Shown here: positions 42,263 through 50,578 of the stretch, one piece after another
Layout of the letters: the number at the start of each line of letters is the position of its first letter
Position numbering within the stretch: the stretch's first letter is position 1
NCBI RefSeq assembly: GCF_013408095.1
Contig: NZ_JACBZF010000002.1
Location: 496,001 to 560,000, forward strand
Length of the DNA stretch: 64,000 nt
DNA from: Novosphingobium marinum
Lineage (GTDB): Bacteria; Pseudomonadota; Alphaproteobacteria; Sphingomonadales; Sphingomonadaceae
Direction: 5' to 3'
Translations under genes and position numbers: made by a program
The notes under the pieces: model-generated
The model's input: the letters and a program-made list of their open reading frames with translations, nothing else
The model's database searches: none
What the model was told of the DNA's origin: nothing

Positions 42263-42625
42263 ATGTTCGCAGTAGTGCGCACGGGCGGCAAGCAGTACCG
42301 GGTTGCCGCCGGAGACAAGATCGCGGTCGAGAAGCTGGCGGGCGACGCCGGCGACAAGATCACCCTGGGCGACGTCCTGCTCGCGGGCGACGACGGCAAG
42401 GTTGCCGATGCGTCGAAAGTCACGGTTTCGGCCGAGATCATCGCGCAGGCCAAGAGCGAGAAGGTGGTCGTCTTCAAGAAGCGCCGCCGTCACAACTATC
42501 GCCGCAAGCAGGGCCATCGCCAGCAGATGACCCTCCTGCGCATCCTCTCCGTCGGCGGCGAGGAAAAGAAGACCAAGAAGGCAGCGCCCAAGGCCGACAA
42601 GGCCGAAGACGGCGCCGCCGAATAA
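42263..42625 (+). CDS. rplU: 50S ribosomal protein L21
   Basis: The 120-residue protein shows [18 protein letters not shown] and [17 protein letters not shown], the rRNA-binding L21 signature. A Lys/Ala-rich tail ([15 protein letters not shown]) makes it about 17 residues longer than the E. coli protein, as in many alphaproteobacteria. It is followed by rpmA after 17 bases. Confidence 0.97.
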   Translation: MFAVVRTGGKQYRVAAGDKIAVEKLAGDAGDKITLGDVLLAGDDGKVADASKVTVSAEIIAQAKSEKVVVFKKRRRHNYRRKQGHRQQMTLLRILSVGGEEKKTKKAAPKADKAEDGAAE

Positions 42626-42642
42626 GTTCGGAGTAGAGCGAG

Positions 42643-42912
42643 ATGGCACATAAGAAAGCCGGCGGTTCGTCGCGCAACGGTCGCGATTCAGCAGGCCGCC
42701 GCCTCGGCGTGAAGAAGTTCGGTGGCGAAAACGTTATCGGCGGCAACATCATCGTGCGCCAGCGCGGTACCAAGGTGTATCCCGGCGTGAATGTCGGCAT
42801 GGGCAAGGATCACACGCTGTTTGCGCTCGCCGAAGGTCGCGTGCGCTTTCACGACGGCAAGCTCGGTCGCAAGTACGTGTCGGTCGACGCGCAGGCCGAA
42901 GCGGCCGAGTAA
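42643..42912 (+). CDS. rpmA: 50S ribosomal protein L27
   Basis: The 89-residue protein begins [20 protein letters not shown], the invariant N-terminal tail that reaches the peptidyl transferase centre, and contains [18 protein letters not shown]. It is the second gene of the rplU operon and is followed by a terminator. Confidence 0.97.
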   Translation: MAHKKAGGSSRNGRDSAGRRLGVKKFGGENVIGGNIIVRQRGTKVYPGVNVGMGKDHTLFALAEGRVRFHDGKLGRKYVSVDAQAEAAE

Positions 42913-42969
42913 CACCGCGACTCGCAGGCGGCCTCTCTCAGGCGGCCCTTGACGCATGTTAAGCGAATC

Positions 42970-42999
42970 GGGGGAGGGCCGCAGGCCTCTCCCCTTTTT
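42970..42999 (+). terminator. Rho-independent terminator after rpmA
   Basis: GGGGAGGGCC-type and GGCCTCTCCCC arms pair with one bulge around GCA and run into TTTTT (42995-42999). This ends the ribosomal protein operon. Confidence 0.75.
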
Positions 43000-43048
43000 C
43001 GTGCGCGCGCCATTTTGCGTTGCAGAAATATCGTGATTCTGGTGCAAC

Positions 43049-43078
43049 TTGGCGCAAGCGGTCGCGCTTATGTAATAT
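43049..43078 (+). promoter_or_regulatory. Probable promoter of the GNAT gene
   Basis: TTGGCG at 43049-43054 and TAATAT at 43073-43078 with an 18-base spacer lie about 35-50 bases before the acetyltransferase start. Confidence 0.45.
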
Positions 43079-43112
43079 TCTGACTATAGTCGCTGCCAGC
43101 GGGGGCGATTTC

Positions 43113-43694
43113 GTGTCGGAGTTGCCGAGAATGTTTATTAGAACGGAGAGGTTGTTCCTGCGGCCGGGGTGGCCCGAGGACAGCGAAGAGGTGCTGACCC
43201 TCCTTCATGAGGAAGAGGTCGCGAGGAACGTCCCGGCAGCGAGCCTGCCGACCAGTGCGCGCGAGGTTCGCGAAGCGCTGCAGGAACCTCGCGGCAAGCT
43301 CATGCCGTACTTTTTCATCACCATTCCCGCAGGTCGCGGAACGAAGCTGGTCGGGTGCATCTGGCTTTTCAAGGAAGGCCCCGACACCGAATTGTTCTGC
43401 TGGATCGGCAAGGACTACCGGGGCAGGGGATATGCGACCGAGGCCGTGCGCGCGGTCGTCACGCAAGCCCGCGCACTCGGCTACAGGCGCATCCTTGCCA
43501 GCCACTTCGCCGACAACAAGGGCGCCGCACAAGTCCTGAAGGAGGTCGGGTTCGAACCGACCGGCGAGACGCGCAAGCGTTTCTGCGCCGGGCGCGGCGG
43601 AGACGTGACCTCGGTGATCTACGTCGCGGATTGCCGAGCCTCGTTCGGTGGCGGCGACGACGACGGCTCCGAGGGCGACCGGCAGGCTGCCTAG
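43113..43694 (+). CDS. GNAT family N-acetyltransferase
   Basis: The protein of about 193 residues has the RimJ/RimL-type GNAT pattern: MFIRTERLFLRPGWPEDSEE at the start, then IWLFKEGPDTELFCWIGKDYRGRGYATEAVRAV (the R-G-x-G-x-A acetyl-CoA loop) and FADNKGAAQVLKEVGFEPTG. These enzymes acetylate N-termini, amino acids or drugs; the substrate is unknown. The GTG at 43113 has GGGGGC upstream; the ATG at 43131 with GGAG nine bases before it is equally possible. The 3' end meets the convergent ygfZ gene with a four-base overlap. Confidence 0.87.
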   Translation: MSELPRMFIRTERLFLRPGWPEDSEEVLTLLHEEEVARNVPAASLPTSAREVREALQEPRGKLMPYFFITIPAGRGTKLVGCIWLFKEGPDTELFCWIGKDYRGRGYATEAVRAVVTQARALGYRRILASHFADNKGAAQVLKEVGFEPTGETRKRFCAGRGGDVTSVIYVADCRASFGGGDDDGSEGDRQAA

Positions 43695-44425
43695 GCCGAA
43701 GGCTCCGGAAGCCAGTCCGGCCGGAGATCTGGCGTGATGTCGTCGATGCGCAGGTGGTCGACCGCGAGCTCCAGCTCGGGATAGGCCGCCCTCCTGCGCT
43801 TTTCGTCCGACCGGTCGAGCGGCACCACGATCAGGCGACGGTTTACCTTCTGCCGCCAGTTCATGCGCGCGGTGTTCTCCTGACCGACGTAGCAGCCCTT
43901 GGCGAAGCTGACGCCGTTCAGTTCGATCGCGTTGCATTCGAGCCAGAGCGTCTTGTCGCTGCCCAGTTCGGCCACACCCTCGGCCACCCCGAGCGAGAGG
44001 CGATGCGCGCGCCACGCATCGTCGGCAGGGGCGTCCCCGTCCGATGCAGGCGCCAGCCAGCGTTCGCCCAGCGCCGCCAGCCGGGGATCGGTCGCCGCCC
44101 CGTCGCCGGGGTGGGCGCGCCAGTGCACTGCAATCGAATCGTCTCGCCCGATCGTCAGCTTGCGGCGCAGCTTGTAAAGCGACAGCCGCCTGGCGAGCGC
44201 GTCAGCCTGGCCGTCCTCGCAATCGATCAGCAGGTCGTCGCCTGAAGGCCAGACGATGAAGTCGAACAGGGCCTTGCCCTGCGCCGTGAGCAGCGCGGCC
44301 CAGACCGGCAGCGACCCCTTCACGTCGCTGGTGACGAGACCTTGCAGGAATTCCGCCGCATCCTCGTCCGGGGCGTCGGCGGAAATACGGATCAGGGCTC
44401 GGTCGAACAGGCGGGTTCCGGTCAT
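43691..44425 (-). CDS. ygfZ: Folate-binding protein YgfZ
   Basis: YgfZ/IbaG-partner proteins bind tetrahydrofolate and help repair or build iron-sulfur clusters. The 244-residue protein shows FLQGLVTSDVKG near the N-terminus and the diagnostic KGCYVGQENTAR motif with the conserved Cys. The length is shorter than E. coli YgfZ but usual for alphaproteobacteria. Confidence 0.92.
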   Translation of the reverse strand: MTGTRLFDRALIRISADAPDEDAAEFLQGLVTSDVKGSLPVWAALLTAQGKALFDFIVWPSGDDLLIDCEDGQADALARRLSLYKLRRKLTIGRDDSIAVHWRAHPGDGAATDPRLAALGERWLAPASDGDAPADDAWRAHRLSLGVAEGVAELGSDKTLWLECNAIELNGVSFAKGCYVGQENTARMNWRQKVNRRLIVVPLDRSDEKRRRAAYPELELAVDHLRIDDITPDLRPDWLPEPSA

Positions 44426-44473
44426 GGACCGAAGGTGGGGGCTGCAGGACGCGTTGGCAATCGCCCGCCTGCT

Positions 44474-45400
44474 TCAATTCCCGCCTTCCTCACTCCCCGC
44501 CGGACAGTCGCCGAGCCGGTCAGTGAAGGCGTCGAGCGTCCAGCAGGCGGCGGGGCCGGGCGGGCAATCGCGGCGCCAGATGGCGGAGAGCCCGTATTCG
44601 AAGACGGGACTCTCGGGCAGCGGCAGGCGCACGAGCGTTCCGTCGGCGAGATCCTTGGCTATCGCGTGGAGCGGCATCGAACCCCAGCCGATGCCCTCGC
44701 GCAGGAGGGCATGCTTTGCGCCGAGATCGGCAAGACGCCAGGTCCGCGCGCCGAAGACCGAGAAGTCCTGCCCCTCGGTCAGTTTCGAACGGTCGGTCAG
44801 GACGAGCTGCAGGTGCTTGCGCGCTTCGCCCGGCGGGATGCGGTCGAGTGTGGCAAGCGGATGCGACGGCGCGGCCACGGGGGCCAGCGCCACCGACCCT
44901 ACCGATTGTCGCTCCAGGTCCGGGTGCGTCCCGACATCGGGTCCGGCGATGCCGAACGTCGCCGTGCCGTCGAGCACGAGCGCCGCGATCGCGCCGAGTC
45001 CCTCGACCTGCAGCCGCAGGGTGACCGAAGGGAACATGCGCTGGAATTCGCGCAGGACGTGCGCGGTCACCTCTCCCGGTACCATCACGTCGACGGCGAT
45101 CGAGAGTTCGGCCTCGAGACCCTGCTTCAGCGAGCGGGCGCGCGCCATCAGCCCGTCGATGTCCCCGGCGACGAGACGTGCGTCGGGGATAAGCGCCCTG
45201 CCCGCCTCCGTCAGTTCCGGACGGCGCGAGCCCTCGCGCTCGAACAGCGTGGTGTCGAGAACCGCCTCGAGGTTGCGGATTGCGTAGCTGACCGCCGAAA
45301 TCGCCTTGCCCAGGCGCTTCGCCGCCGCGTTGAAACTGCCCTCCTCGGCAACCGCAAGGAAGATGCGCAGTTGTTCGATACTGGGCTGGCCTACATCCAA
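44474..45400 (-). CDS. LysR-family transcriptional regulator
   Basis: The 308-residue protein has the N-terminal LysR helix-turn-helix (IEQLRIFLAVAEEGSFNAAAKRLGKAISAVSYAIRNLE) and a two-lobed effector-binding domain with AELSIAVDVMVPG and GIGWGSMPLHAI. The start is a TTG at 45400; no ATG fits the family N-terminus. It is divergent from the pirin and nitroreductase genes, with an inverted repeat over its start region, the usual sign of autoregulation and control of the neighbours. The effector is unknown. Confidence 0.9.
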   Translation of the reverse strand: MDVGQPSIEQLRIFLAVAEEGSFNAAAKRLGKAISAVSYAIRNLEAVLDTTLFEREGSRRPELTEAGRALIPDARLVAGDIDGLMARARSLKQGLEAELSIAVDVMVPGEVTAHVLREFQRMFPSVTLRLQVEGLGAIAALVLDGTATFGIAGPDVGTHPDLERQSVGSVALAPVAAPSHPLATLDRIPPGEARKHLQLVLTDRSKLTEGQDFSVFGARTWRLADLGAKHALLREGIGWGSMPLHAIAKDLADGTLVRLPLPESPVFEYGLSAIWRRDCPPGPAACWTLDAFTDRLGDCPAGSEEGGN

Positions 45401-45424
45401 TGTTCTGAAACCTTGAACATTTCA
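45400..45424. promoter_or_regulatory. Inverted repeat between the LysR and pirin genes
   Basis: ATGTTC-N9-GAACAT (45400-45420) and, overlapping it, TGAAA-N9-TTTCA (45406-45424) form nested dyads of the spacing bound by LysR proteins. It overlaps the LysR gene start and lies about 80 bases before the pirin gene. Confidence 0.5.
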
Positions 45425-45500
45425 GATGCTTTTATCGCAATTTTCAGGACGAAGCGCAAAGACTATCTGGGGCTCGACCAAGAGATACAAGGAGCGACAG

Positions 45501-46196
45501 ATGATTGAAGTTCGTCCTTTCGAAAGCCTCGGCGCGGCCGATCACGGCTGGCTCGATGCACGTCACCACTTCTCTTTCGCCGGCTATCACGATCCGGCGC
45601 GCACCAACTGGGGCCGCCTGCGCGTCTGGAACGACGACACCATCGCGGCGAAGAGCGGCTTTCCGTCCCATCCGCACCGCGACATGGAAATCGTCACCTA
45701 CGTGCACGAAGGCGCGATCACCCACCGCGACAGCCTCGGCAACGAAGGCCGGACGGGCGCGGGCGACGTGCAGGTGATGAGCGCCGGAACCGGCATCGAG
45801 CATTCGGAATTCAACCTCGAAGACGAGCAGACGAGGCTGTTCCAGATCTGGATCCTGCCCGACCGGCGCGGCGAAGCGCCGAGTTGGGGCGCGCGTCCCT
45901 TTCCGAGGGGCGATCGCAGCGGACGTTTCGTCACGCTCGCATCCGGCATCGAAGGCGACGATGCGCTGCCGATCCGGGCCGATGCCCGCGTTCTGGGCGC
46001 AACGCTCGCTGCCGGAGAGCAGGCGACCTACGAGACCGAACCCGGCCGCCACCTCTACCTCGTTTCCGCGAGCGGGCGGATCGATGTCGACGGTACGCCC
46101 GCCAATGCGCGCGATGGTGTCGCGATTACCGGAGTCGACCGCTTCACCGTAACCGCCGCCGAGGACAGCGAACTCGTCCTCGTCGACGCAGCCTGA
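45501..46196 (+). CDS. Pirin family protein
   Basis: The 231-residue protein has the two-cupin pirin fold. HHFSFAGYHDP, PHPHRDMEIVTYVHEGAITHRDS (metal-binding His and Glu) and MSAGTGIEHSEFN are diagnostic. Related YhaK/YhhW proteins have quercetin 2,3-dioxygenase activity or act as redox sensors. AAGGAG six bases before the ATG supports the start. It is probably transcribed with the nitroreductase and controlled by the divergent LysR protein. Confidence 0.9.
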   Translation: MIEVRPFESLGAADHGWLDARHHFSFAGYHDPARTNWGRLRVWNDDTIAAKSGFPSHPHRDMEIVTYVHEGAITHRDSLGNEGRTGAGDVQVMSAGTGIEHSEFNLEDEQTRLFQIWILPDRRGEAPSWGARPFPRGDRSGRFVTLASGIEGDDALPIRADARVLGATLAAGEQATYETEPGRHLYLVSASGRIDVDGTPANARDGVAITGVDRFTVTAAEDSELVLVDAA

Positions 46197-46237
46197 CCTT
46201 TCCAACCCCGAATCCCAAAACCCGAAGGAAAATCCCC

Positions 46238-46828
46238 ATGCCAGAACGCAACGAAGCAGATCCGCGTGTCGAGAAGCTGATCGTCGAGCGGTGGTCGCCG
46301 CGATCCTACGACGAGAGCCCCATGCCGCAGGAGGACCTCGAAGTGATTTTCGAGGCCGCCGGCTGGGCGCCTTCTGCCTTCAACGTCCAGCCATGGACGT
46401 TCCTCTACGCGCATCGCGGCGACGAGAACTGGAAGCGTTTCCTCTCGGTTCTGGTCGAGTTCAACCAGGGCTGGGCGAAGAATGCTTCGGTCGTGCTGTT
46501 CATCGTCTCGGCGCGGAATTCGAGCGGCCCGGACGGCAAGTCCTCGCCCAATCACAGCCACAGCTTCGATGCCGGGGCAGCGTGGGCGATGATGGCGCTC
46601 CAGTCGCATGCGATGGGCTACCACGCCCACGGCATGACCGGGATCGATTTCGAGAAGGCTCAGGCCGAACTCGGCATTCCCGACGACCACCGGCTCGAGG
46701 CAGCAGTCGCGATCGGGCGAAAGGATGCGAAGGAGAAGCTGCCCGAGGACCTGCGCGAGAAGGAGAAGATGAGCGGTCGCAAGCCGGTGTCCGAAATCGC
46801 GATTGCGGGCAATTTCCCGGAGGACTGA
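46238..46828 (+). CDS. Nitroreductase family FMN protein
   Basis: The 196-residue protein has RWSPRSYDESPMPQEDLEVI, AAGWAPSAFNVQPW and a C-terminal AVAIGRKDAKEKLPED, the FMN-binding pattern of the nitroreductase superfamily. Enzymes of this class reduce nitro compounds, quinones or enones with NAD(P)H. A GAAGGAAA ribosome binding site precedes the ATG. It lies 41 bases downstream of the pirin gene in one operon. Confidence 0.9.
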   Translation: MPERNEADPRVEKLIVERWSPRSYDESPMPQEDLEVIFEAAGWAPSAFNVQPWTFLYAHRGDENWKRFLSVLVEFNQGWAKNASVVLFIVSARNSSGPDGKSSPNHSHSFDAGAAWAMMALQSHAMGYHAHGMTGIDFEKAQAELGIPDDHRLEAAVAIGRKDAKEKLPEDLREKEKMSGRKPVSEIAIAGNFPED

Positions 46829-46888
46829 GGCGGGTATATCTCGCGAAAACGGCGGAGCGGGGACCAACTCGCTCCGCCGGAACGCAAA

Positions 46889-47260
46889 TCAGAGCGACGT
46901 GATCGTGCTTTCCATCAGGCTGGCGAGACGCGCGTTCTCTTCCTGCAGGCGTTCGATCGCGGGGCGCTGGCCGGGAAGCCAGTCGGGCACGAGCAGCATC
47001 GCAAGCTCGGTGGCGCGCGTCAGGCAAAGCCATGTCTCCTGCACCCCGTGGTGGAGGCTGACCCGGCTGATCTTGTCGAATTCGAGATCGACGTAGCGCG
47101 GCTTGGCGATCGCCCTGCGCACGTCGCCGCCTTCAGCCTGCGGCGAGGGCAACGTCATGCGCCAGTGTCGCTTTTCCTCGAGCGCCCGGTCGGTGAGACC
47201 CGGCAGGTTCACCACCGTGATCGGCTCCAGGCTTTCCTCGTCGTAAATCACCACGCGCAT
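46889..47260 (-). CDS. Conserved small protein, unknown function (123 aa)
   Basis: This soluble protein begins MRVVIYDEESLEPITVVNLP, has a Trp/His-containing middle (VSLHHGVQETWLCLTRATE) and ends in a helix with RLQEENARLASLMES that could form a coiled coil. I do not recognise a characterised family. It stands alone between the convergent nitroreductase gene and the divergent dihydroorotase gene. Confidence 0.65.
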   Translation of the reverse strand: MRVVIYDEESLEPITVVNLPGLTDRALEEKRHWRMTLPSPQAEGGDVRRAIAKPRYVDLEFDKISRVSLHHGVQETWLCLTRATELAMLLVPDWLPGQRPAIERLQEENARLASLMESTITSL

Positions 47261-47431
47261 GGCATTTTTCCTTTCGCGTGCGCAGGATAGCGCGGCTTGC
47301 GTCCGCGCTCAATGTAGTAGCGATGGAACGCCCCCGCCATGCCGGAGGTTGCACTGGTTGACTGGCTGCGGGATGCGCCCGATGCGATGACCTGCGCAAG
47401 GCGCACGCCCGAATCGACGAAAGGAAGCGAC

Positions 47432-48757
47432 ATGGACGGCACGTCACCCGAACTCGTATTGACGGGCGGAACCGTACACACGCCCTCCGGCCCCGCGCAG
47501 GCGGACGTGGCGGCGCGCGATGGCCGGATCGTCGGTGTCGGCAGCTATCCCGATGCAGTGCGGCGCATCGACTGTACCGGCCTCGACATCCTGCCGGGCG
47601 TCATCGACAGCCAGGTGCATTTCCGCGAGCCGGGGCTGGAGCACAAGGAAGACCTCGAAACCGGGAGCCGGGCCGCCGTGATGGGCGGGGTGACGGCGGT
47701 TTTCGAGATGCCCAACACCAATCCCAACACCGACACCGCAGACCGGATCGCCGACAAGCTGAAGCGCGCGCATCACCGTATGTACTGCGACCACGCGTTC
47801 TACGTCGGCGCGACGGCGGACAATGCGGAGGAACTGCGCGAGCTCGAGAGGATTCCCGGCACCGCCGGCGTGAAGATTTTCATGGGCGCTTCGACGGGCA
47901 GCCTGCTCGTGGCCGAAGATGCGGAGCTGGCGCGCGTTCTGGCCAGCGGATCGCGCCGGGTCGCCATCCATGCCGAGGACGAGTTCCGCATGAACGAGCG
48001 CAAGGACCTGCGTGTCGACGACGATCCCTCCTCGCACCCCGTATGGCGCGACGACGAGAGCGCGATGCTGGCAACGACGCGCATCCTGCGGCTGGCGCGA
48101 CAGGCACGGCGACCGATCCACATTCTCCACATCACCACGCCCGCCGAACTCGAACTGATCTCGCGGCACCGCGACATCGCCAGTTGCGAGGTAACTCCCC
48201 AGCACCTGACGCTGGCGGCGGAAGAGGCCTATCCCCGGATCGGGACCTATGCGCAGATGAACCCGCCGATCCGCTCCGCCGAGCATCGCGAGGGTCTCTG
48301 GCACTGGCTGCGGCAGGGTGTGCCCGACGTGATCGGCTCAGACCACGCGCCGCACACGCGCGAAGAGAAGGCCAGGCCCTATCCGCAAAGCCCCAGCGGG
48401 ATGCCCGGCGTCCAGACGCTGCTGCCGCTGATGCTCGATCACGTCGCCAAGGGCCGGATGACGCTCGACCGGCTGATCGACATGACGAGCGCCGGGGTAC
48501 AGCGCATCTTCGGGCTGGTCGGCAAGGGCCGGATCGCCACCGGCTACGATGCCGACTTCACCGTCGTCGACCGCAAGGGCAGCTTCACCGTCACCGAGGA
48601 CTGGAACGAGAGCCGCTGCGGCTGGACGCCGTTCGCCGGGATGGAACTCGAAGGCCGGGTCGTCGGCACGATCGTTCGCGGCCGGTCGGCGATGTGGGAA
48701 GGCCAGCTCGCCGACGCGGCGAATGGCGAGCCGCTACGCTTCGCGGCGGCGCTTTAG
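47432..48757 (+). CDS. Dihydroorotase-like cyclic amidohydrolase
   Basis: The 441-residue metal-dependent amidohydrolase resembles dihydroorotase, which forms dihydroorotate in pyrimidine synthesis, or allantoinase. It has the carboxylated-lysine stretch GVKIFMGASTG, metal His in AIHAEDE and HILHIT, and catalytic Asp in GSDHAPHT. In the first metal motif, normally D-x-H-x-H, the first His is Gln (DSQVHFREPG). That variant occurs in a dihydroorotase clade, so the enzyme may still work with altered metal binding. GGAAG precedes the ATG. The pyrE gene is elsewhere, so linkage gives no help. Confidence 0.85.
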   Translation: MDGTSPELVLTGGTVHTPSGPAQADVAARDGRIVGVGSYPDAVRRIDCTGLDILPGVIDSQVHFREPGLEHKEDLETGSRAAVMGGVTAVFEMPNTNPNTDTADRIADKLKRAHHRMYCDHAFYVGATADNAEELRELERIPGTAGVKIFMGASTGSLLVAEDAELARVLASGSRRVAIHAEDEFRMNERKDLRVDDDPSSHPVWRDDESAMLATTRILRLARQARRPIHILHITTPAELELISRHRDIASCEVTPQHLTLAAEEAYPRIGTYAQMNPPIRSAEHREGLWHWLRQGVPDVIGSDHAPHTREEKARPYPQSPSGMPGVQTLLPLMLDHVAKGRMTLDRLIDMTSAGVQRIFGLVGKGRIATGYDADFTVVDRKGSFTVTEDWNESRCGWTPFAGMELEGRVVGTIVRGRSAMWEGQLADAANGEPLRFAAAL

Positions 48758-49639
48758 CGACCGGGAATAGAGGTCCCAGCAAAAGATCGCGAGCGCGCTC
48801 CAGATGCCGATGAAGCAGGCCAGCTGGATCGGGCGGAGGGCTTCCTTGAAATAGAACAGGCCGAGCAGGAAGACGATCGTCGGGGCCAGGTACTGGATGA
48901 AGCCGAGCACCGAATAGTCCATCCGCCGCGCCGCCGTCGCGAACAGCAGGAGCGGCACGGCAGTCACCACGCCCGCGAACGCGATCAGCGCGTCGCGGCC
49001 GAAGCCCGAGCCGATGGCGGTCCCCTGCGGACCGGCCGCGAACCACGCGACGACGCCGGCAGCAGGTAGCAGGAGGATCGCCGATTCGATGGTCAGTCCC
49101 GGCAGCGAGCCGACCGAGACCAGCTTTCGCACGATCCCGTAGGCGCAGAAGCTGAAGGCGAGCGTCAGGCTGATGCCCAGCATGTCGCGTGCTCCCCACG
49201 CGAGGATTCCCACCGCCAGCGCCGCGATGCCGACGGCGACCCATTGCAGCCTGCTCAGCCGCTCGCCGAGAAAGATCGTCCCCGCAAGGACATTGATCAG
49301 CGGGTTGATGTAGTAGCCGAGGCTGGCGGCGAAATAGTGCCCGTGCTGGATCGCGAGAATGTAGACCAGCCAGTTGGTGCCGATGAGGATCGAACTGACA
49401 AGCAGCAGGCCGAGGGCGCGGCGGTCGCGCAGGGCCTTGACGAGGTCCGCGCCCTGTCCGCGCAAAGCCACGATCGCCAGGCACAAGGGCAGCGTAAAGA
49501 TGATTCGCCAGCCGACCAGCTCGACCGGCGGCACGAATCGCACCACCATCAGGTAGAGGGGCATCAGCCCCCAGATCGTGTACGCGCCCAGCGCGTAGGG
49601 AAGGCCGCCCGAAGGGCCCCGGTCGTTCAGCTTGTTCAA
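48734..49639 (-). CDS. rarD: EamA family transporter RarD
   Basis: The 301-residue protein has ten membrane helices in two EamA repeats. LPYALGAYTIWGLMPLYL and YYINPLINVLAGTIFLGERLSRLQW are typical of RarD, related to chloramphenicol-sensitivity proteins and amino-acid exporters. The substrate is not known. The gene overlaps the convergent dihydroorotase gene by 24 bases at their 3' ends. Confidence 0.9.
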   Translation of the reverse strand: MNKLNDRGPSGGLPYALGAYTIWGLMPLYLMVVRFVPPVELVGWRIIFTLPLCLAIVALRGQGADLVKALRDRRALGLLLVSSILIGTNWLVYILAIQHGHYFAASLGYYINPLINVLAGTIFLGERLSRLQWVAVGIAALAVGILAWGARDMLGISLTLAFSFCAYGIVRKLVSVGSLPGLTIESAILLLPAAGVVAWFAAGPQGTAIGSGFGRDALIAFAGVVTAVPLLLFATAARRMDYSVLGFIQYLAPTIVFLLGLFYFKEALRPIQLACFIGIWSALAIFCWDLYSRSLKRRREA

Positions 49640-49836
49640 TCGAAAGGCTCCGTCGGCCGCCCCTAGTCCCCGCCGGAAGCCGCCGCAAGCATCGGCTCGC
49701 CGACGATCTCCTCACGGTTCGTCGCAAATCTCGAATCTGACGCAGATGTTGCCGATCGTTCAGGAATGGAGGCGTATTCATGAACACATCGGCCGCTCAG
49801 GTGGGAGGCCCGAGAAGCCGAACGAGGAGACGAATT

Positions 49837-50271
49837 ATGAAGATCATCAAGACCACCGCCCTCGCCGCAGCCACTGCCGGCATGCTGGCGACCGCAGTTC
49901 CGGCGACCGCCGCTACAGCCTGGAATTCCGAGCGCACGACGATCGGCGCCGGCGAGACGAGCGCGCAGAACTCGCGCTACAGGGACGACCGCCGCTATTA
50001 CTCGCAGCGCGGCTATCGCGACTACGACCGTCGCGGCTATCGCGGCGATCCGGTCTACCGCGACACCCGCGTCTGGCGGGGCCGCGACGGCCGGGTCTAT
50101 TGCCGGAAGAAGGACGGCACCACCGGCCTGATCATCGGTGGCGCGGTCGGCGCGCTCCTCGGTCGCGAAATCGATGGCGGCTACGACCGGTCACTCGGCA
50201 CCATCCTCGGCGCTGCCGGCGGTGCGCTGCTCGGCCGCGAAGTCGCCAGGGGCAATTCGCGCTGCCGCTGA
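49837..50271 (+). CDS. Glycine-zipper (2TM) envelope protein
   Basis: The 144-residue protein has a signal peptide (TALAAATAGMLATAVPATAA), a Tyr/Arg/Asp-rich middle with repeats (YSQRGYRDYDRRGYRGD) and a C-terminal glycine zipper (LIIGGAVGALLGREIDGG, then ILGAAGGALLGREV). Such proteins sit in the outer membrane or periplasm, like SlyB/RcnB-type proteins; the role is unknown. The ATG at 49837 is preferred over 49780 because it starts the signal peptide directly and has GGAGA before it. Confidence 0.8.
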   Translation: MKIIKTTALAAATAGMLATAVPATAATAWNSERTTIGAGETSAQNSRYRDDRRYYSQRGYRDYDRRGYRGDPVYRDTRVWRGRDGRVYCRKKDGTTGLIIGGAVGALLGREIDGGYDRSLGTILGAAGGALLGREVARGNSRCR

Positions 50272-50578
50272 TCCGACACCCCGTTTCCCTGTTCTCCTTC
50301 GCGTAACGGCGACGCGTTGGGGGACGGCGCGGCATCGCGGGTCGCATGCCGCGCCGAGAGGGCGCTCCTGGCCTGCCGGGGGCGCCCTCTTTCCGTGCGC
50401 AAGGCCTTAACTCTGCTTTCCGAAGCTTTCCCGATTTGGCACGCCGGAATCGCTGCGCGTGCATTAACCGTGCTTGGCAATAATGCGTTAACGATTAGCC
50501 GCAAAGGCTAACGGCATGTTAAGCGTCGTCCTGCGCGAGAACAGCAGGCTGCGCGCACCGAAGCATGGAGCATAACCG
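50272..50578. other. Intergenic region with terminator and dyad
   Basis: This 307-base gap holds the terminator of the preceding gene (50357-50393) and an AT-richer stretch with a TTAGCC-GCAAA-GGCTAA dyad at 50495-50511 flanked by GTTAA elements, presumably the control region of the next gene. No coding frame in it looks real. Confidence 0.55.
50357..50393 (+). terminator. Rho-independent terminator after the glycine-zipper gene
   Basis: AGAGGGCGC (50357-50365) and GCGCCCTCT (50382-50390) pair perfectly and are followed by TTT. The 16-base loop is large but can form a short inner stem. Confidence 0.65.
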
